This document shows, in pieces, positions 34,224-42,637 of a stretch of DNA of 64,000 nt. The stretch is from JAJZNI01 sp035624785 (GTDB lineage Bacteria; Chloroflexota; Dormibacteria; Aeolococcales; Aeolococcaceae). The translations under genes and the position numbers were made by a program. The stretch is from positions 9,113 through 73,112 of the forward strand of contig DASPQV010000049.1 in NCBI GenBank assembly GCA_035624785.1, given 5' to 3'. Each line of letters begins with the position of its first letter. Positions within the stretch are counted from its first letter, which is position 1. The notes beneath the pieces are model-generated. The model worked only from the letters and a program-made list of their open reading frames with translations, did not search any database and was not told where the DNA came from.

Positions 34224-34976
34224 GTGTCCACTGCCGCCCCCGGGAAGACCGAGACCGAGACCCGCGATCTCAGCCTGCCGCCGGCCGACCACCACCGGAA
34301 CGTCCAGGGCGGGGTGGCCCGAGCTGGGGTGTTCGGGATCAGCGACGGCCTGCTCACCAATATCTCGCTGACCCTCGGGGTGGCCGGCGCCGCCCCCGGG
34401 GCCGGAATCGTGCGCCTCGCCGGCCTCGCCGGGTTGGTGGCCGGGGCCTTCTCCATGGCCACCGGCGAATACGTCTCGATGAGCGCCCAGTCGGAGCTGA
34501 TCCGCCGCGAGCTGGCCGTCGAGCGGGAGGCGCTGCGCAGCAACCCGGAGCTGGAGAAGCGGGAGCTGGCCGAGGTCTACGAGCGCCGGGGTGTCCCGCG
34601 GGAGATGGCCGAGGCGGTCGCCGAGGCGGTCATGAAGGACCCCGAGGTGGCTCTCGAGGTCCATAGCCGGGAGGAGCTGGGGGTGGATCCGGCTCGCACC
34701 GGCTCGCCCCTGGCCGCCGCGGCCTCCTCCTTCCTCTGCTTCGCGGTCGGAGCGGTGATCCCGCTCATACCCTGGTTTTTCGCCGCCGGGTGGACCGCGG
34801 TCGCCGTCTCCATCATCCTCGGGGCGCTGGCGACGATCGTGGTGGGCGGCGCGGTCGGCTACTTCACGGACCGGTCCATGCTGCGCAGCGCCCTCCGCCA
34901 GTTCCTGATCGCGGCCGTCGCCGCCGCGGTCACCTTCGGCGTCGGCCGGGCGGTGGGAGTGTCCACGGGTCGGTGA
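34224..34976 (+). CDS. VIT1/CCC1-family iron/manganese transporter
   Basis: 250 residues from a GTG. The N-terminal HHRNVQGGVARAGVFGISDGLLTNISLTLG and AGLVAGAFSMATGEYVSMSAQSELI are the signature of the VIT1/CCC1 family, which moves Fe2+ or Mn2+ across a membrane. A cytoplasmic helical metal-binding loop (about 85-155, Glu-rich) is followed by three more helices. The protein would lower cytosolic metal by export. Confidence 0.9.
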   Translation: MSTAAPGKTETETRDLSLPPADHHRNVQGGVARAGVFGISDGLLTNISLTLGVAGAAPGAGIVRLAGLAGLVAGAFSMATGEYVSMSAQSELIRRELAVEREALRSNPELEKRELAEVYERRGVPREMAEAVAEAVMKDPEVALEVHSREELGVDPARTGSPLAAAASSFLCFAVGAVIPLIPWFFAAGWTAVAVSIILGALATIVVGGAVGYFTDRSMLRSALRQFLIAAVAAAVTFGVGRAVGVSTGR

Positions 34977-35041
34977 GCGCGGCTGGGCCACGTCCAGCCC
35001 GCCGGGCACGAGGAGGCGACCGGGTGCCGCATCCCGTGATG

Positions 35042-35047
35042 TACAGT
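35042..35047 (+). promoter_or_regulatory. Candidate -10 element of the receiver-domain gene
   Basis: TACAGT within TGTACAGTC, identical to the string upstream of the transporter gene at 34181. It lies about 62 nt before the GTG start at 35110. No -35 could be assigned. Confidence 0.3.
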
Positions 35048-35109
35048 CCTGCCACAAGCTTCCCCCCTTCCTTTGTGGCGCCCTGGGTCGACCAGCGAGG
35101 GGCATTCCG

Positions 35110-35514
35110 GTGAGTCACTACATCCTCGTCGCTGAGGACGAGGCTGACATCCGCGACCTTCTCCGGCTCGTCCTCGAGGCGACGGGGTACGTGGTGGAGG
35201 CCGAGGCCGACGGGGATGCGGCCTGGGAGCGGGCCAGGGTCCATCCGCCCCGGCTGCTGGTCACCGACCTGCGCATGCCCACCATGGACGGCCTCGAGCT
35301 GATCCGGGCGGTGCGCCAGGAGCCGACCACGCAGGGCGTTCCGGTGATCCTCTTCACCGCCTACGTGGCCACCGATCCGCGGGTGGACGAGGCCCGCCGC
35401 ATCGCCGGCGTCGAGGTGGTCACCAAGGGTCCGATCGCCGAGCTCAGGGAGGCGGTCGGACGGGCTCTCGCCGAGCCCGGCAACGGCTTCGCGGCCGCTT
35501 CCGAGCACCCCTAG
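35110..35514 (+). CDS. Single-domain response regulator (receiver only)
   Basis: 134 residues from a GTG. Acidic pocket AEDEAD, phosphoacceptor Asp in LLVTDLRMPTMDGLEL, Thr in VILFTAYVA and Lys in VVTKGPIAEL. There is no output domain, so it acts by protein-protein contact, like CheY or a phosphorelay shuttle. No kinase is adjacent; the window's only histidine kinase is 29 kb away. Confidence 0.9.
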   Translation: MSHYILVAEDEADIRDLLRLVLEATGYVVEAEADGDAAWERARVHPPRLLVTDLRMPTMDGLELIRAVRQEPTTQGVPVILFTAYVATDPRVDEARRIAGVEVVTKGPIAELREAVGRALAEPGNGFAAASEHP

Positions 35515-35545
35515 AGCCCGCGTCTCGCCGCCGGGGCGGCTGGCC

Positions 35546-35574
35546 TTGCGTTTCGAACCTATGTTCGCTATGCT
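35546..35574 (+). promoter_or_regulatory. LexA-controlled promoter of the mrfAB operon
   Basis: CGAACCTATGTTCG at 35554-35567 is a perfect match to the Gram-positive SOS box (CGAAC-N4-GTTCG). It sits inside a recognisable promoter: -35 TTGCGT (35546-35551), a 17-nt spacer, and -10 TATGCT (35569-35574). LexA on this box would block polymerase directly. The expected start of transcription, 35581-35583, coincides with the GTG start codon, so the mRNA is probably leaderless. Confidence 0.85.
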
Positions 35575-35582
35575 CCGGCACC

Positions 35583-38105
35583 GTGGCAGGCCTGCCCGCC
35601 CCTGGGGCCACCCTCAGGCATCCCTCCACCGGGGAGCGGATCGCCGAGCTTCGGGCCAGGCCATGGGTGAGTGGACGGATCGTCCACGAAACCACGATCC
35701 CGGCGCGGCCGGCCCAGCTGTGCCCCTGGCCGGAGCGCCTTCATCCTGAGCTGCACCAGGCGCTCCGAGGCCGGGGCCTCGACCGCGCCTACTCGCACCA
35801 GGCCCTGGCCATCGAGGCCGCCCTGGCCGGCGAGGACGTCACCCTGGTGACCCCGACCGCCAGCGGCAAGACGCTGGGCTTCGTGCTCCCGGTCCTCGAC
35901 GCCTGGCTGCGCGACCCGGACAGCCGCGCCCTCTGGCTGTTCCCGACCAAGGCGCTGGCCCAGGACCAGCTGGCCGGCCTGCGCGACCTCACCGAGCGCC
36001 TGCCCGCCGAGAGGCGTGAGCTTCTCCGGGCCGCGACCTTCGACGGGGACACGCCGACCGGGCTCCGCCGGGCCATCCGCGAGGACGGCCACATCGTGGT
36101 CACCAACCCCGACATGCTGCATGCCGGGATCCTGCCCAACCACACCGGCTGGGCGAGGCTGCTGCGATCGCTGCGCTACGTCGTCATCGACGAGCTGCAT
36201 GCCTACCGCGGTCTCTTCGGTTCTCATCTCGCCAACGTGCTGCGCCGGCTCTTCCGGATCTGCCGCTTCTACGGCAGCACCCCGACGGTGATCTGCTGCT
36301 CGGCCACGATCGGCAACCCCGGGGAGCTCGCCGAGCGGCTGCTGGAGCGGCCGGTTAGGCTCGTCGACCGGAGCGGCGCGCCGCAGGCCGAGCGGCACCT
36401 CTGGTTCTGGGCCCCGCCGCTGGCCAGCGGCACCATGGGGATCCGCCGTTCGGCCGTCCTGGAAGCCCGGCGCCTGATGGCTGAGCTGCTCCGCCTGGAT
36501 CTCCAGACCATCGGCTTCTGCCAGAGCCGGAGCTCGGTCGAGGTCCTGCTCAGCTACCTCCGCCAGCTGCATCCGAGCGGCCCCGGCGAGGCGGAGCCGG
36601 TGCGCGGCTACCGAGGCGGTTACCTGCCCCTCGAGCGCCGGGCCATCGAGGCGGGGCTGCGTTCCGGGAGCGTCCGCGCCGTCGTCGCCACCAACGCCCT
36701 GGAGCTGGGCATCGACATCGGCGGGCTGGACGCCTCGGTCCTGGTCGGCTACCCGGGGACCCTGGCCAGCACCTGGCAGCAGCTGGGCAGGGCAGGACGC
36801 CGCGACGCCGCCTCCCTGGGTGTGTTCATCGCCTCGGATGCCCCGCTCGACCAGTTCCTCCTGCGCCACCCCGAATACCTTCTGGAGACGCCGCCCGAGC
36901 GGGGCCTGGTGGATCCCGACAACCTCCTCGTCCTGGGGTCGCACCTCCAGGCCGCGGCATTCGAGCTCGCCTTCGAGGTGGGCGAGAGCTTCGGGCGGGC
37001 CGGTGACGGGCTTACCGGCTCTCTTCTCGAGTGCTTCGCCGCCGACGGTCTGGTGCATCGCACCGCCAGCCGCTACCACTGGTCCGCCGACGCCTTCCCC
37101 GCCGAGGCGATCTCGCTGCGCCGGGCGGCGGCCAGCAACGTGGTCATCATCGACACCTCCAGCGATCCGGCGGGCCCGGGGCAGGGCCCGCAGGGCCCCT
37201 GGGCGGGGAGCGGCGGGGGCCGCCCCGGCAGCCACGGACGGGTCATCGGCGAGACCGACCAGTTCTCGGCCCCGGTGCTGGTGCACGACGACGCCATCTA
37301 CCTCCACGAGGGCCGCCAGTACCACGTCGAGCGCCTCGACTGGGAGGAGAAGCGTGCCTACGTCCACCCGGTCTCGGTGGATCACTACACGCTCGCCGAG
37401 ACCAGGCAGACCTTGCGGGTGCTGGAGCGTTTCGCCGGTCCGGTCGGTGCCCGGGCGCGGCGCAGCCACGGCGAGGTCCGGGTCAGCCGGCTGGCCACCG
37501 TCTACAAGAAGGTCCGCTTTCTCACCCATGAGAACGTGGGATCGGGGCCGATCCACCTGCCCGAGCAGGACCTGCACACGACCGCGGTCTGGGTCGCGAT
37601 CCCGCCCGAGGCCCTGACGGCGCTGCCCCCGGCCGACCTGCTCACCGGGCTGACCGGGGCATCGCGCGCCCTCCACGCCGCCGCGTGCCTGCTCTGCATG
37701 TGCGATCCCCGGGACCTGGGCACCCACGTGGAGCCGCGCGGCCAATCCGGTCCGGGGTTGCACCCGGGTGGGGGGCGCGGGAGCGGGTCCCCGTCCGCGC
37801 TGGTGCCGCCGCCGCCCGCCGAGCCCCAGGAGTTCGCGGCCGGCTGGCGGCCGGAGGTCGAGCCGGTGCCCGGCGCCAGTGCGGAGGCGGGCTGGCCGGC
37901 CCTCTATCTCTATGACGCCACGCCCGGCGGTGTCGGCTTCGCGGAGGGTTGCTTCGAGAGCTTCGGCGACCTGGTGACCTCGGCCCTCGAGCTGGCCGCG
38001 GGCTGCTCGTGCGCGGCCGGGTGTCCCTCGTGCGTCGGGCCTCCGCCGGCCGGGACCGACGCCAGGGCGGCGGCGGCGGCGGTTCTCCGGGCGTTGGCCG
38101 ACTGA
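35583..38105 (+). CDS. mrfA: SOS-controlled DEAD/DEAH-box helicase with DUF1998 domain (MrfA/YprA type)
   Basis: 840 residues from a GTG that lies at the predicted transcription start. Walker A (VTPTASGKTL), DEAH-type Walker B (VVIDELHAYRG), motif III (CCSATIGNP), and the C-terminal helicase motifs ATNALELGIDIGG and QQLGRAGRRD are present. The C-terminal DUF1998 region has the four-cysteine cluster CSCAAGCPSCVG. This is the architecture of B. subtilis MrfA (YprA), which works with MrfB in repair of mitomycin-type DNA damage. A Gly/Pro-rich insertion lies around 575-595. The next gene, an MrfB-like exonuclease, overlaps by 1 nt. Confidence 0.9.
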   Translation: MAGLPAPGATLRHPSTGERIAELRARPWVSGRIVHETTIPARPAQLCPWPERLHPELHQALRGRGLDRAYSHQALAIEAALAGEDVTLVTPTASGKTLGFVLPVLDAWLRDPDSRALWLFPTKALAQDQLAGLRDLTERLPAERRELLRAATFDGDTPTGLRRAIREDGHIVVTNPDMLHAGILPNHTGWARLLRSLRYVVIDELHAYRGLFGSHLANVLRRLFRICRFYGSTPTVICCSATIGNPGELAERLLERPVRLVDRSGAPQAERHLWFWAPPLASGTMGIRRSAVLEARRLMAELLRLDLQTIGFCQSRSSVEVLLSYLRQLHPSGPGEAEPVRGYRGGYLPLERRAIEAGLRSGSVRAVVATNALELGIDIGGLDASVLVGYPGTLASTWQQLGRAGRRDAASLGVFIASDAPLDQFLLRHPEYLLETPPERGLVDPDNLLVLGSHLQAAAFELAFEVGESFGRAGDGLTGSLLECFAADGLVHRTASRYHWSADAFPAEAISLRRAAASNVVIIDTSSDPAGPGQGPQGPWAGSGGGRPGSHGRVIGETDQFSAPVLVHDDAIYLHEGRQYHVERLDWEEKRAYVHPVSVDHYTLAETRQTLRVLERFAGPVGARARRSHGEVRVSRLATVYKKVRFLTHENVGSGPIHLPEQDLHTTAVWVAIPPEALTALPPADLLTGLTGASRALHAAACLLCMCDPRDLGTHVEPRGQSGPGLHPGGGRGSGSPSALVPPPPAEPQEFAAGWRPEVEPVPGASAEAGWPALYLYDATPGGVGFAEGCFESFGDLVTSALELAAGCSCAAGCPSCVGPPPAGTDARAAAAAVLRALAD

Positions 38106-39463
38106 TGCCCGCGGCCGAGCTGGCGGGAGGCACGGGGGGAAGCCTGGCCCTCGCCGACCTGCGACGGCGGCTGGCCGCCATGGGCGGCCTGGCCGACCTC
38201 TCGCGTCCGGCGCCGCCGCGGCCGCGCCCCGCCCCCGTGGAGAGCCCGGTCAGCCGGGCCGGCCGGCTCGGCTTCGTTGCCGACGCCGCCACCCTGGTGC
38301 GCCGGGTGAAGGTGGACCTCGGCCCTTTCCTGGAGCGGGCCGGCGCCCCCGGACCGGCAACTGCTGAGCAGCTGGTACGCCTTCTATTCCGGCTGCCCGC
38401 CGCGGCTCCGGCGGGTCCCTTCGGTGAAGCGGACCTGGCGGTGCTCGACATCGAGACGCTCGGCCTCCGGGGCAGCGGGGTGGTGCCGTTCCTGGTGGGG
38501 GTCGGGGTGCCCCGCGGCTCGAGCGTCGAGATCGACCAGTGGCTGCTCGCCGACCTCGAGGCAGAGCCGGCGATGCTCGACGCCATCGCCGCCCGCCTGG
38601 CCAGCCGCCGGCTGCTGCTCACCTACAACGGACGGTGCTTCGACCTGCCGGTCCTCCAGGCGCGCTGCATCCTCAACCGGCGCTCTCCCGAGGCGGTCGC
38701 CCCGCCCATCCACTGCGACCTCCTGGGCCCGGTGCGACGGCTCTTCCGGGCTCGTCTCGGCGCCTGCACGCTGCGCCAGGCGGAGGTCTGCCTGCTCGGG
38801 CTGGAACGGGTTGACGACGTCCCCGGGGCGGAGGCGCCCGCCCGATTCCGGGCCTGGCTGGGCGGGGCGCCGGCGAGCGTCCTCGAGGGGGTGGTCCGGC
38901 ACAACCAGCTCGACCTCTGCGCCACCCTGGTGCTGGCGGCCCGCGTGGCAGCCCACGCCGCCGGCGACCTGATCCGCCCGGTGCATCCGGCGGACCGCTA
39001 CCGGCTCGCGGTTCACCTGGCGGCCCTGGGGATGGAGGATGCCGCCGAGGCGCAGCTCACCTCAGCCTTCGGCGATCGAGCCTCGCCCTGGGCCCAGGCA
39101 GCTGGGCACCGGCTTGCCCGTTTCCGCCGTCGCGGCGCCTGGCCCGCCGCGCTCCCTGTCCTTGCCGAGCTGTGGCGGCGGGACCCCGCGGACCTCGCCG
39201 CGGCCCGCGGCCTTGCCATCACGCTGGAGCGGGACGGTGACATCGGGGGCGCACTCAGGGTCTGCCTGGAGGCGGAGCGCGTGCTCGGCGCCCGGGCCCT
39301 CTGGCGGCGCCGGCTCGCGGTCGTGCCGGATGCGAGGGTCAGCCGGTCCGAGGACGAGTGGCGGCGGCGGGGTGCGCGGCTGCGCCGCCGGGCAGCGCGC
39401 CAGGGACCGATCCTGCTCACGGGTCTCGAGCCGGCCGCTGACCGCGGGTCGGGGGCCGCCTGA
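38105..39463 (+). CDS. mrfB: MrfB-like RNase H-fold exonuclease with TPR-like tail
   Basis: 452 residues. The ATG overlaps the mrfA stop by one base (TGATG), so the two are translationally coupled. A DEDD-type 3'-5' exonuclease domain spans about 105-285: LAVLDIETLGL, LLLTYNGRCFDLPVLQARC, IHCDLLGPVRRLF and VRHNQLDLCATLVL. The C-terminal part (about 290-420) is helical repeats. This is the layout of B. subtilis MrfB (YprB), the nuclease partner of MrfA. An SOS box upstream of the pair fits a role in DNA-damage repair. Confidence 0.87.
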   Translation: MPAAELAGGTGGSLALADLRRRLAAMGGLADLSRPAPPRPRPAPVESPVSRAGRLGFVADAATLVRRVKVDLGPFLERAGAPGPATAEQLVRLLFRLPAAAPAGPFGEADLAVLDIETLGLRGSGVVPFLVGVGVPRGSSVEIDQWLLADLEAEPAMLDAIAARLASRRLLLTYNGRCFDLPVLQARCILNRRSPEAVAPPIHCDLLGPVRRLFRARLGACTLRQAEVCLLGLERVDDVPGAEAPARFRAWLGGAPASVLEGVVRHNQLDLCATLVLAARVAAHAAGDLIRPVHPADRYRLAVHLAALGMEDAAEAQLTSAFGDRASPWAQAAGHRLARFRRRGAWPAALPVLAELWRRDPADLAAARGLAITLERDGDIGGALRVCLEAERVLGARALWRRRLAVVPDARVSRSEDEWRRRGARLRRRAARQGPILLTGLEPAADRGSGAA

Positions 39464-39527
39464 GCGCTGGTTTCGCCAAGCGAACCCCGGGTCAGCCCCA
39501 CGGCGTTTCCCCGACAATGGCCGCCCG

Positions 39528-41078
39528 ATGGACCACGTGACCGAGGGGCCGCTGCCGGGCGCAAGCCCAGCCCCTGTCCAAACCTCGCCGCTTCCGGGAA
39601 GCGGGGTTCGGGGTCTCCGCAACTCCCTGATGGTGCTGGCGGCCCAGCTCGCTTCCCGGCTGCTCGCCCTGGGCACGGTGATCGTGATCCTCCGCTCCCT
39701 GGGCGCCGGCGACTTCGGCCAGATGCAGACCGCGATCACCTACGGGGCGATCGTCTCGGTGCTCGCCGACCTCGGTCTGAGCACCCTCTACGTGCGGGAG
39801 GGGGCACGGCGGCCCGACCAGATCGGCCGCTACCTCGACAACCAGCTCTCGGTCAGGATCCCGCTGGCGGTCCTCGCGGTCCTGGTGCTCACCGGTACCC
39901 TTTGGCTGCTCGGGCTCCACTCGCTGATCGTGGCCAGCGCCGCGCTCCTGGTCAGCTCCGGCCTGCAGCTCATCCTGCGCAACACCTTCTACGCGCTGCA
40001 ACGGGTGCGATGGGTGGTCATCGAGATCGTCCCCGAGGCGCTGCTCCTCCTCGGTCTGGTGGTGATCGGCGCCGTCCGGGACCTCGGCACGGCGTATTTC
40101 ATCTGGACCTACACGTTCAGCTACCTGGCCGCCGCGGCCTACTTCGCGATCGTCCTGCTGTCGGCTGGCATCTGGCGGCCGCGCTGGCGCTTCGAGCCAT
40201 CGCTGATCCTGCCCTGGCTGGTGATGACCCTGCCGCTCGCCGTTTCCTATGTCTTCACCACCGTCTACTGGCAGATCGACGTTCCCATCCTTCAGCACTT
40301 CGGGCCGCAGGTCGCCCGGTCGTGCCCCTCGCCCACGACCCTCGCCTACTGCGAGGTGGGCTGGTACCAGGCCGCCTACAAGCCCTTCCAGGCGCTCCTG
40401 GTGGTGCCCTTCGCGCTCCGCACCGTGGTCTTCCCGCTCCTCTCCGTTTACCACCGGGAGGCTCGCGACCGCCTGGTGGCGACGACCCAGAAGCTCTTCA
40501 AGGGCCTGGTCGCCCTCGGCCTTCCCATCAGCGTGGGGGTGGTCGTCCTGGCCGGCCAGTACACCCAGCTGTTCAGCCTGTACCCGCAGGCCTCGCCCGC
40601 CCTGCGCCTGCTCGGCATCACCATCGTCTTCATGTTCGTGGACAACGCCAACGCCGCCACCCTCCTGGCGATGGACCGGCAGCGCATCTACGCCTGGATC
40701 GTGGGCATCGGGATGGTGGTCAACGTGGTCCTCAACGCGGCGCTGATCCCCGTCTTCGAGCACCTCCACCCCGGGAGTGGCTACTGGGTCACCAGCGCCA
40801 ACACCGCGCTCACCGAGATCGGCCTGGTGGCGATCGGCTGGTGGGTGCTGCGGCGCCTGGGGGTGCGCATCCCCATCATCCGGTTGAGCTGGCGGATCAT
40901 CCCCGCCGCCCTGGTGATGGGCGGCTTCCTGCTCCTGGTCCGGCCCGAGGGAAGGGTCGCGACCGTGCTGCTGACCATCGCTGCGGGGTTCCTCTACCTG
41001 GTCGCGCTCTGGGTGTTCCGGGCCGCCGATGCCGAGGAGCGGCGGCTGATCCGCAGGGCGCTCAGCCGGCGGGCCTGA
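39528..41078 (+). CDS. Polysaccharide flippase (Wzx/MATE-type, MVF superfamily)
   Basis: 516 residues from the ATG at 39528, with 12-14 transmembrane helices and a disordered N-terminus of about 30 residues. The opening LRNSLMVLAAQLASRLLALG and FGQMQTAITYGAIVSVLADLGLSTLYVREGAR are typical of O-antigen and teichuronic-acid flippases, which move lipid-linked oligosaccharides across the membrane. No glycosyltransferase genes lie near it in this window. The longer frame upstream (to 39039) is a shadow of mrfB. Confidence 0.85.
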   Translation: MDHVTEGPLPGASPAPVQTSPLPGSGVRGLRNSLMVLAAQLASRLLALGTVIVILRSLGAGDFGQMQTAITYGAIVSVLADLGLSTLYVREGARRPDQIGRYLDNQLSVRIPLAVLAVLVLTGTLWLLGLHSLIVASAALLVSSGLQLILRNTFYALQRVRWVVIEIVPEALLLLGLVVIGAVRDLGTAYFIWTYTFSYLAAAAYFAIVLLSAGIWRPRWRFEPSLILPWLVMTLPLAVSYVFTTVYWQIDVPILQHFGPQVARSCPSPTTLAYCEVGWYQAAYKPFQALLVVPFALRTVVFPLLSVYHREARDRLVATTQKLFKGLVALGLPISVGVVVLAGQYTQLFSLYPQASPALRLLGITIVFMFVDNANAATLLAMDRQRIYAWIVGIGMVVNVVLNAALIPVFEHLHPGSGYWVTSANTALTEIGLVAIGWWVLRRLGVRIPIIRLSWRIIPAALVMGGFLLLVRPEGRVATVLLTIAAGFLYLVALWVFRAADAEERRLIRRALSRRA

Positions 41079-41099
41079 CCCGGCGCCCGCGTCGCCGGG
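41079..41099. terminator. Hairpin between convergent flippase and L,D-transpeptidase genes
   Basis: Perfect 7-bp stem CCCGGCG (41079-41085) and CGCCGGG (41093-41099) with a 7-nt loop, immediately after the flippase stop and in front of the end of the convergent gene at 41146. Confidence 0.45.
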
Positions 41100-41145
41100 C
41101 GATCTCTCCCCGCCGGGGGGCGCCGGGCTCGCCGGTGGGGTCCGG

Positions 41146-42525
41146 TCAGGGCCGAGCCGGGGCCGGGGTCGGCGTCGCCGAGGGGCTCGGCGTCGCCGCG
41201 GGTGTGGCGCCGGCTGTCGGGGTGGGCGATGGCGAGGGGATCGCCGACGCGGGCACGTCCTGGCCACCCTGGACGAACTCGCTCCAGGGCACCTGCCAGT
41301 CGCCCTCGCCGTCGGAATACGAGGCCTGCAGCGGGCTGCCCTCCACCTCGACGACGTCGCCCACCTGGCTCCAGCTGTAGTAGGCGGTGGCATGGTCGGG
41401 GGCCAGGTTGATGCAGCCGTGCGAGCTGTTCACGGCACGGCCGTAGGTCTGCAGGTTGCAGTTGCTGTCATTGCAGGCCCAGGGGGCGGAGTGGATGTAG
41501 TAGCCGTCCGACGAGACCGCGGTGTCCTGGTAGACGTTCTCGTCGTAGTAGTTCGCCCCGCCCGGGGTGCAGGCGTCGGGAGTGTGGAAGGTGGGGCAGG
41601 ACTTCATGTCGATGACCGGGGTGTGGAAGAGCACCACCAGGGTGCCGTCGATGGTGTCGAAGCCGGTCTTGCCGGTGTTGACCGGCCAGTTGTAGAGCAG
41701 CGCGTGGTCGTCGTAGACCCACATCTGGCGGGACTGGGTGTCGACGATGGTGATGTGGCTGGGCCCGATCGTGAAGGTCTCGTTCCAGTCGCCCAGGCCC
41801 CAGTAGCCGTTGCCGGCGTCCACCCCCTGGAGGTCGCCGACGACGGTCACCACCGTGCCCGGCTCCCAGAAGGCGGCCGGGCGGTAGTGGAGGTCCTGGC
41901 TGTCGAACCAGTACCAGCCGCCGGCCTGGGGAGGGTTGCTGACCACCGCGATGTGGGCGACGATGTCGGACCTGTCGGCGGCGGGGATCGGGGTGTTGAA
42001 GTGGAGGTCGATGGGCTCGCCGATCCCCACGGTCACCCCGTTACCGGGGCCCACGTCGGTGAGCAGCCGGTGCGCCGAGGTGATGGTGGAGAAGGTGGTG
42101 GTCGCCCGGACCGCGGCGTCCCCGCTCGCCTTGGCGGTCGCCGTCACCGTGTAGGTGGCGTCGAGGTCGAGCCCGCCCTGGTACTGCCACTCGCGTCCGT
42201 CCGAGGTGAGGTCTGCGGCCAGGGCGAGCGAGGCGCCATCCTCCTGGACGTTCACCGAGCCGATCTGGGCGTTGGCCGCGGTCACCGTGATGGGCTGGTC
42301 GAGGCCGACACCCGAGGATCCGTCGGCGGGGGTGACGGTCAGGCTGGGCGGGCCTGACGGGGTGGGTACCGGCGTCGGGGTTGGGGTGGAGAGCCCGCCG
42401 GTCACCCCGGCGACCGGCGTGTCCGCATGCGTCGCCGGCGGAGGCGGCCCCGTGCTGGAGCAGGCGGCGGCCAGCAGACCGAGGACGCCGACGGCCAGCC
42501 ACCCCCGTCGCGGCGTGCCTCGCAT
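41146..42525 (-). CDS. L,D-transpeptidase lipoprotein (YkuD catalytic domain)
   Basis: 459 residues. Lipoprotein signal with lipobox LAAACSS near residue 22, then a Pro/Thr spacer, two Ig-like domains (about 60-250) and a YkuD domain (about 255-400). Catalytic Cys371 is in NSSHGCINLAPDHATAYY. The order matches the mycobacterial LdtMt2 type, which makes 3-3 cross-links in peptidoglycan at the outer face of the membrane. Extra cysteines in the catalytic domain (SCPTFHTPDACTPGG, ACNDSNCNLQ) may form disulfides. The C-terminus is a Pro/Thr/Ala repeat tail. Confidence 0.93.
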   Translation of the reverse strand: MRGTPRRGWLAVGVLGLLAAACSSTGPPPPATHADTPVAGVTGGLSTPTPTPVPTPSGPPSLTVTPADGSSGVGLDQPITVTAANAQIGSVNVQEDGASLALAADLTSDGREWQYQGGLDLDATYTVTATAKASGDAAVRATTTFSTITSAHRLLTDVGPGNGVTVGIGEPIDLHFNTPIPAADRSDIVAHIAVVSNPPQAGGWYWFDSQDLHYRPAAFWEPGTVVTVVGDLQGVDAGNGYWGLGDWNETFTIGPSHITIVDTQSRQMWVYDDHALLYNWPVNTGKTGFDTIDGTLVVLFHTPVIDMKSCPTFHTPDACTPGGANYYDENVYQDTAVSSDGYYIHSAPWACNDSNCNLQTYGRAVNSSHGCINLAPDHATAYYSWSQVGDVVEVEGSPLQASYSDGEGDWQVPWSEFVQGGQDVPASAIPSPSPTPTAGATPAATPSPSATPTPAPARP

Positions 42526-42637
42526 GGGTCCTCCGCTTCACTCGGTGCCGAGGCGCGGCCCCGGCGTCTCTAGGACGATAACCGCCCAGGGACCGCTCTG
42601 GTTACTTTGCAGGCCAGACCGCCCCAAGGTCGCGCGC

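Noticed and set aside
39492..41393. 633-residue minus-strand frame opposite the flippase
   Set aside because: Highly charged Gly/Arg/Gln/Asp composition typical of antisense to a membrane protein gene; the flippase on the plus strand is clear.
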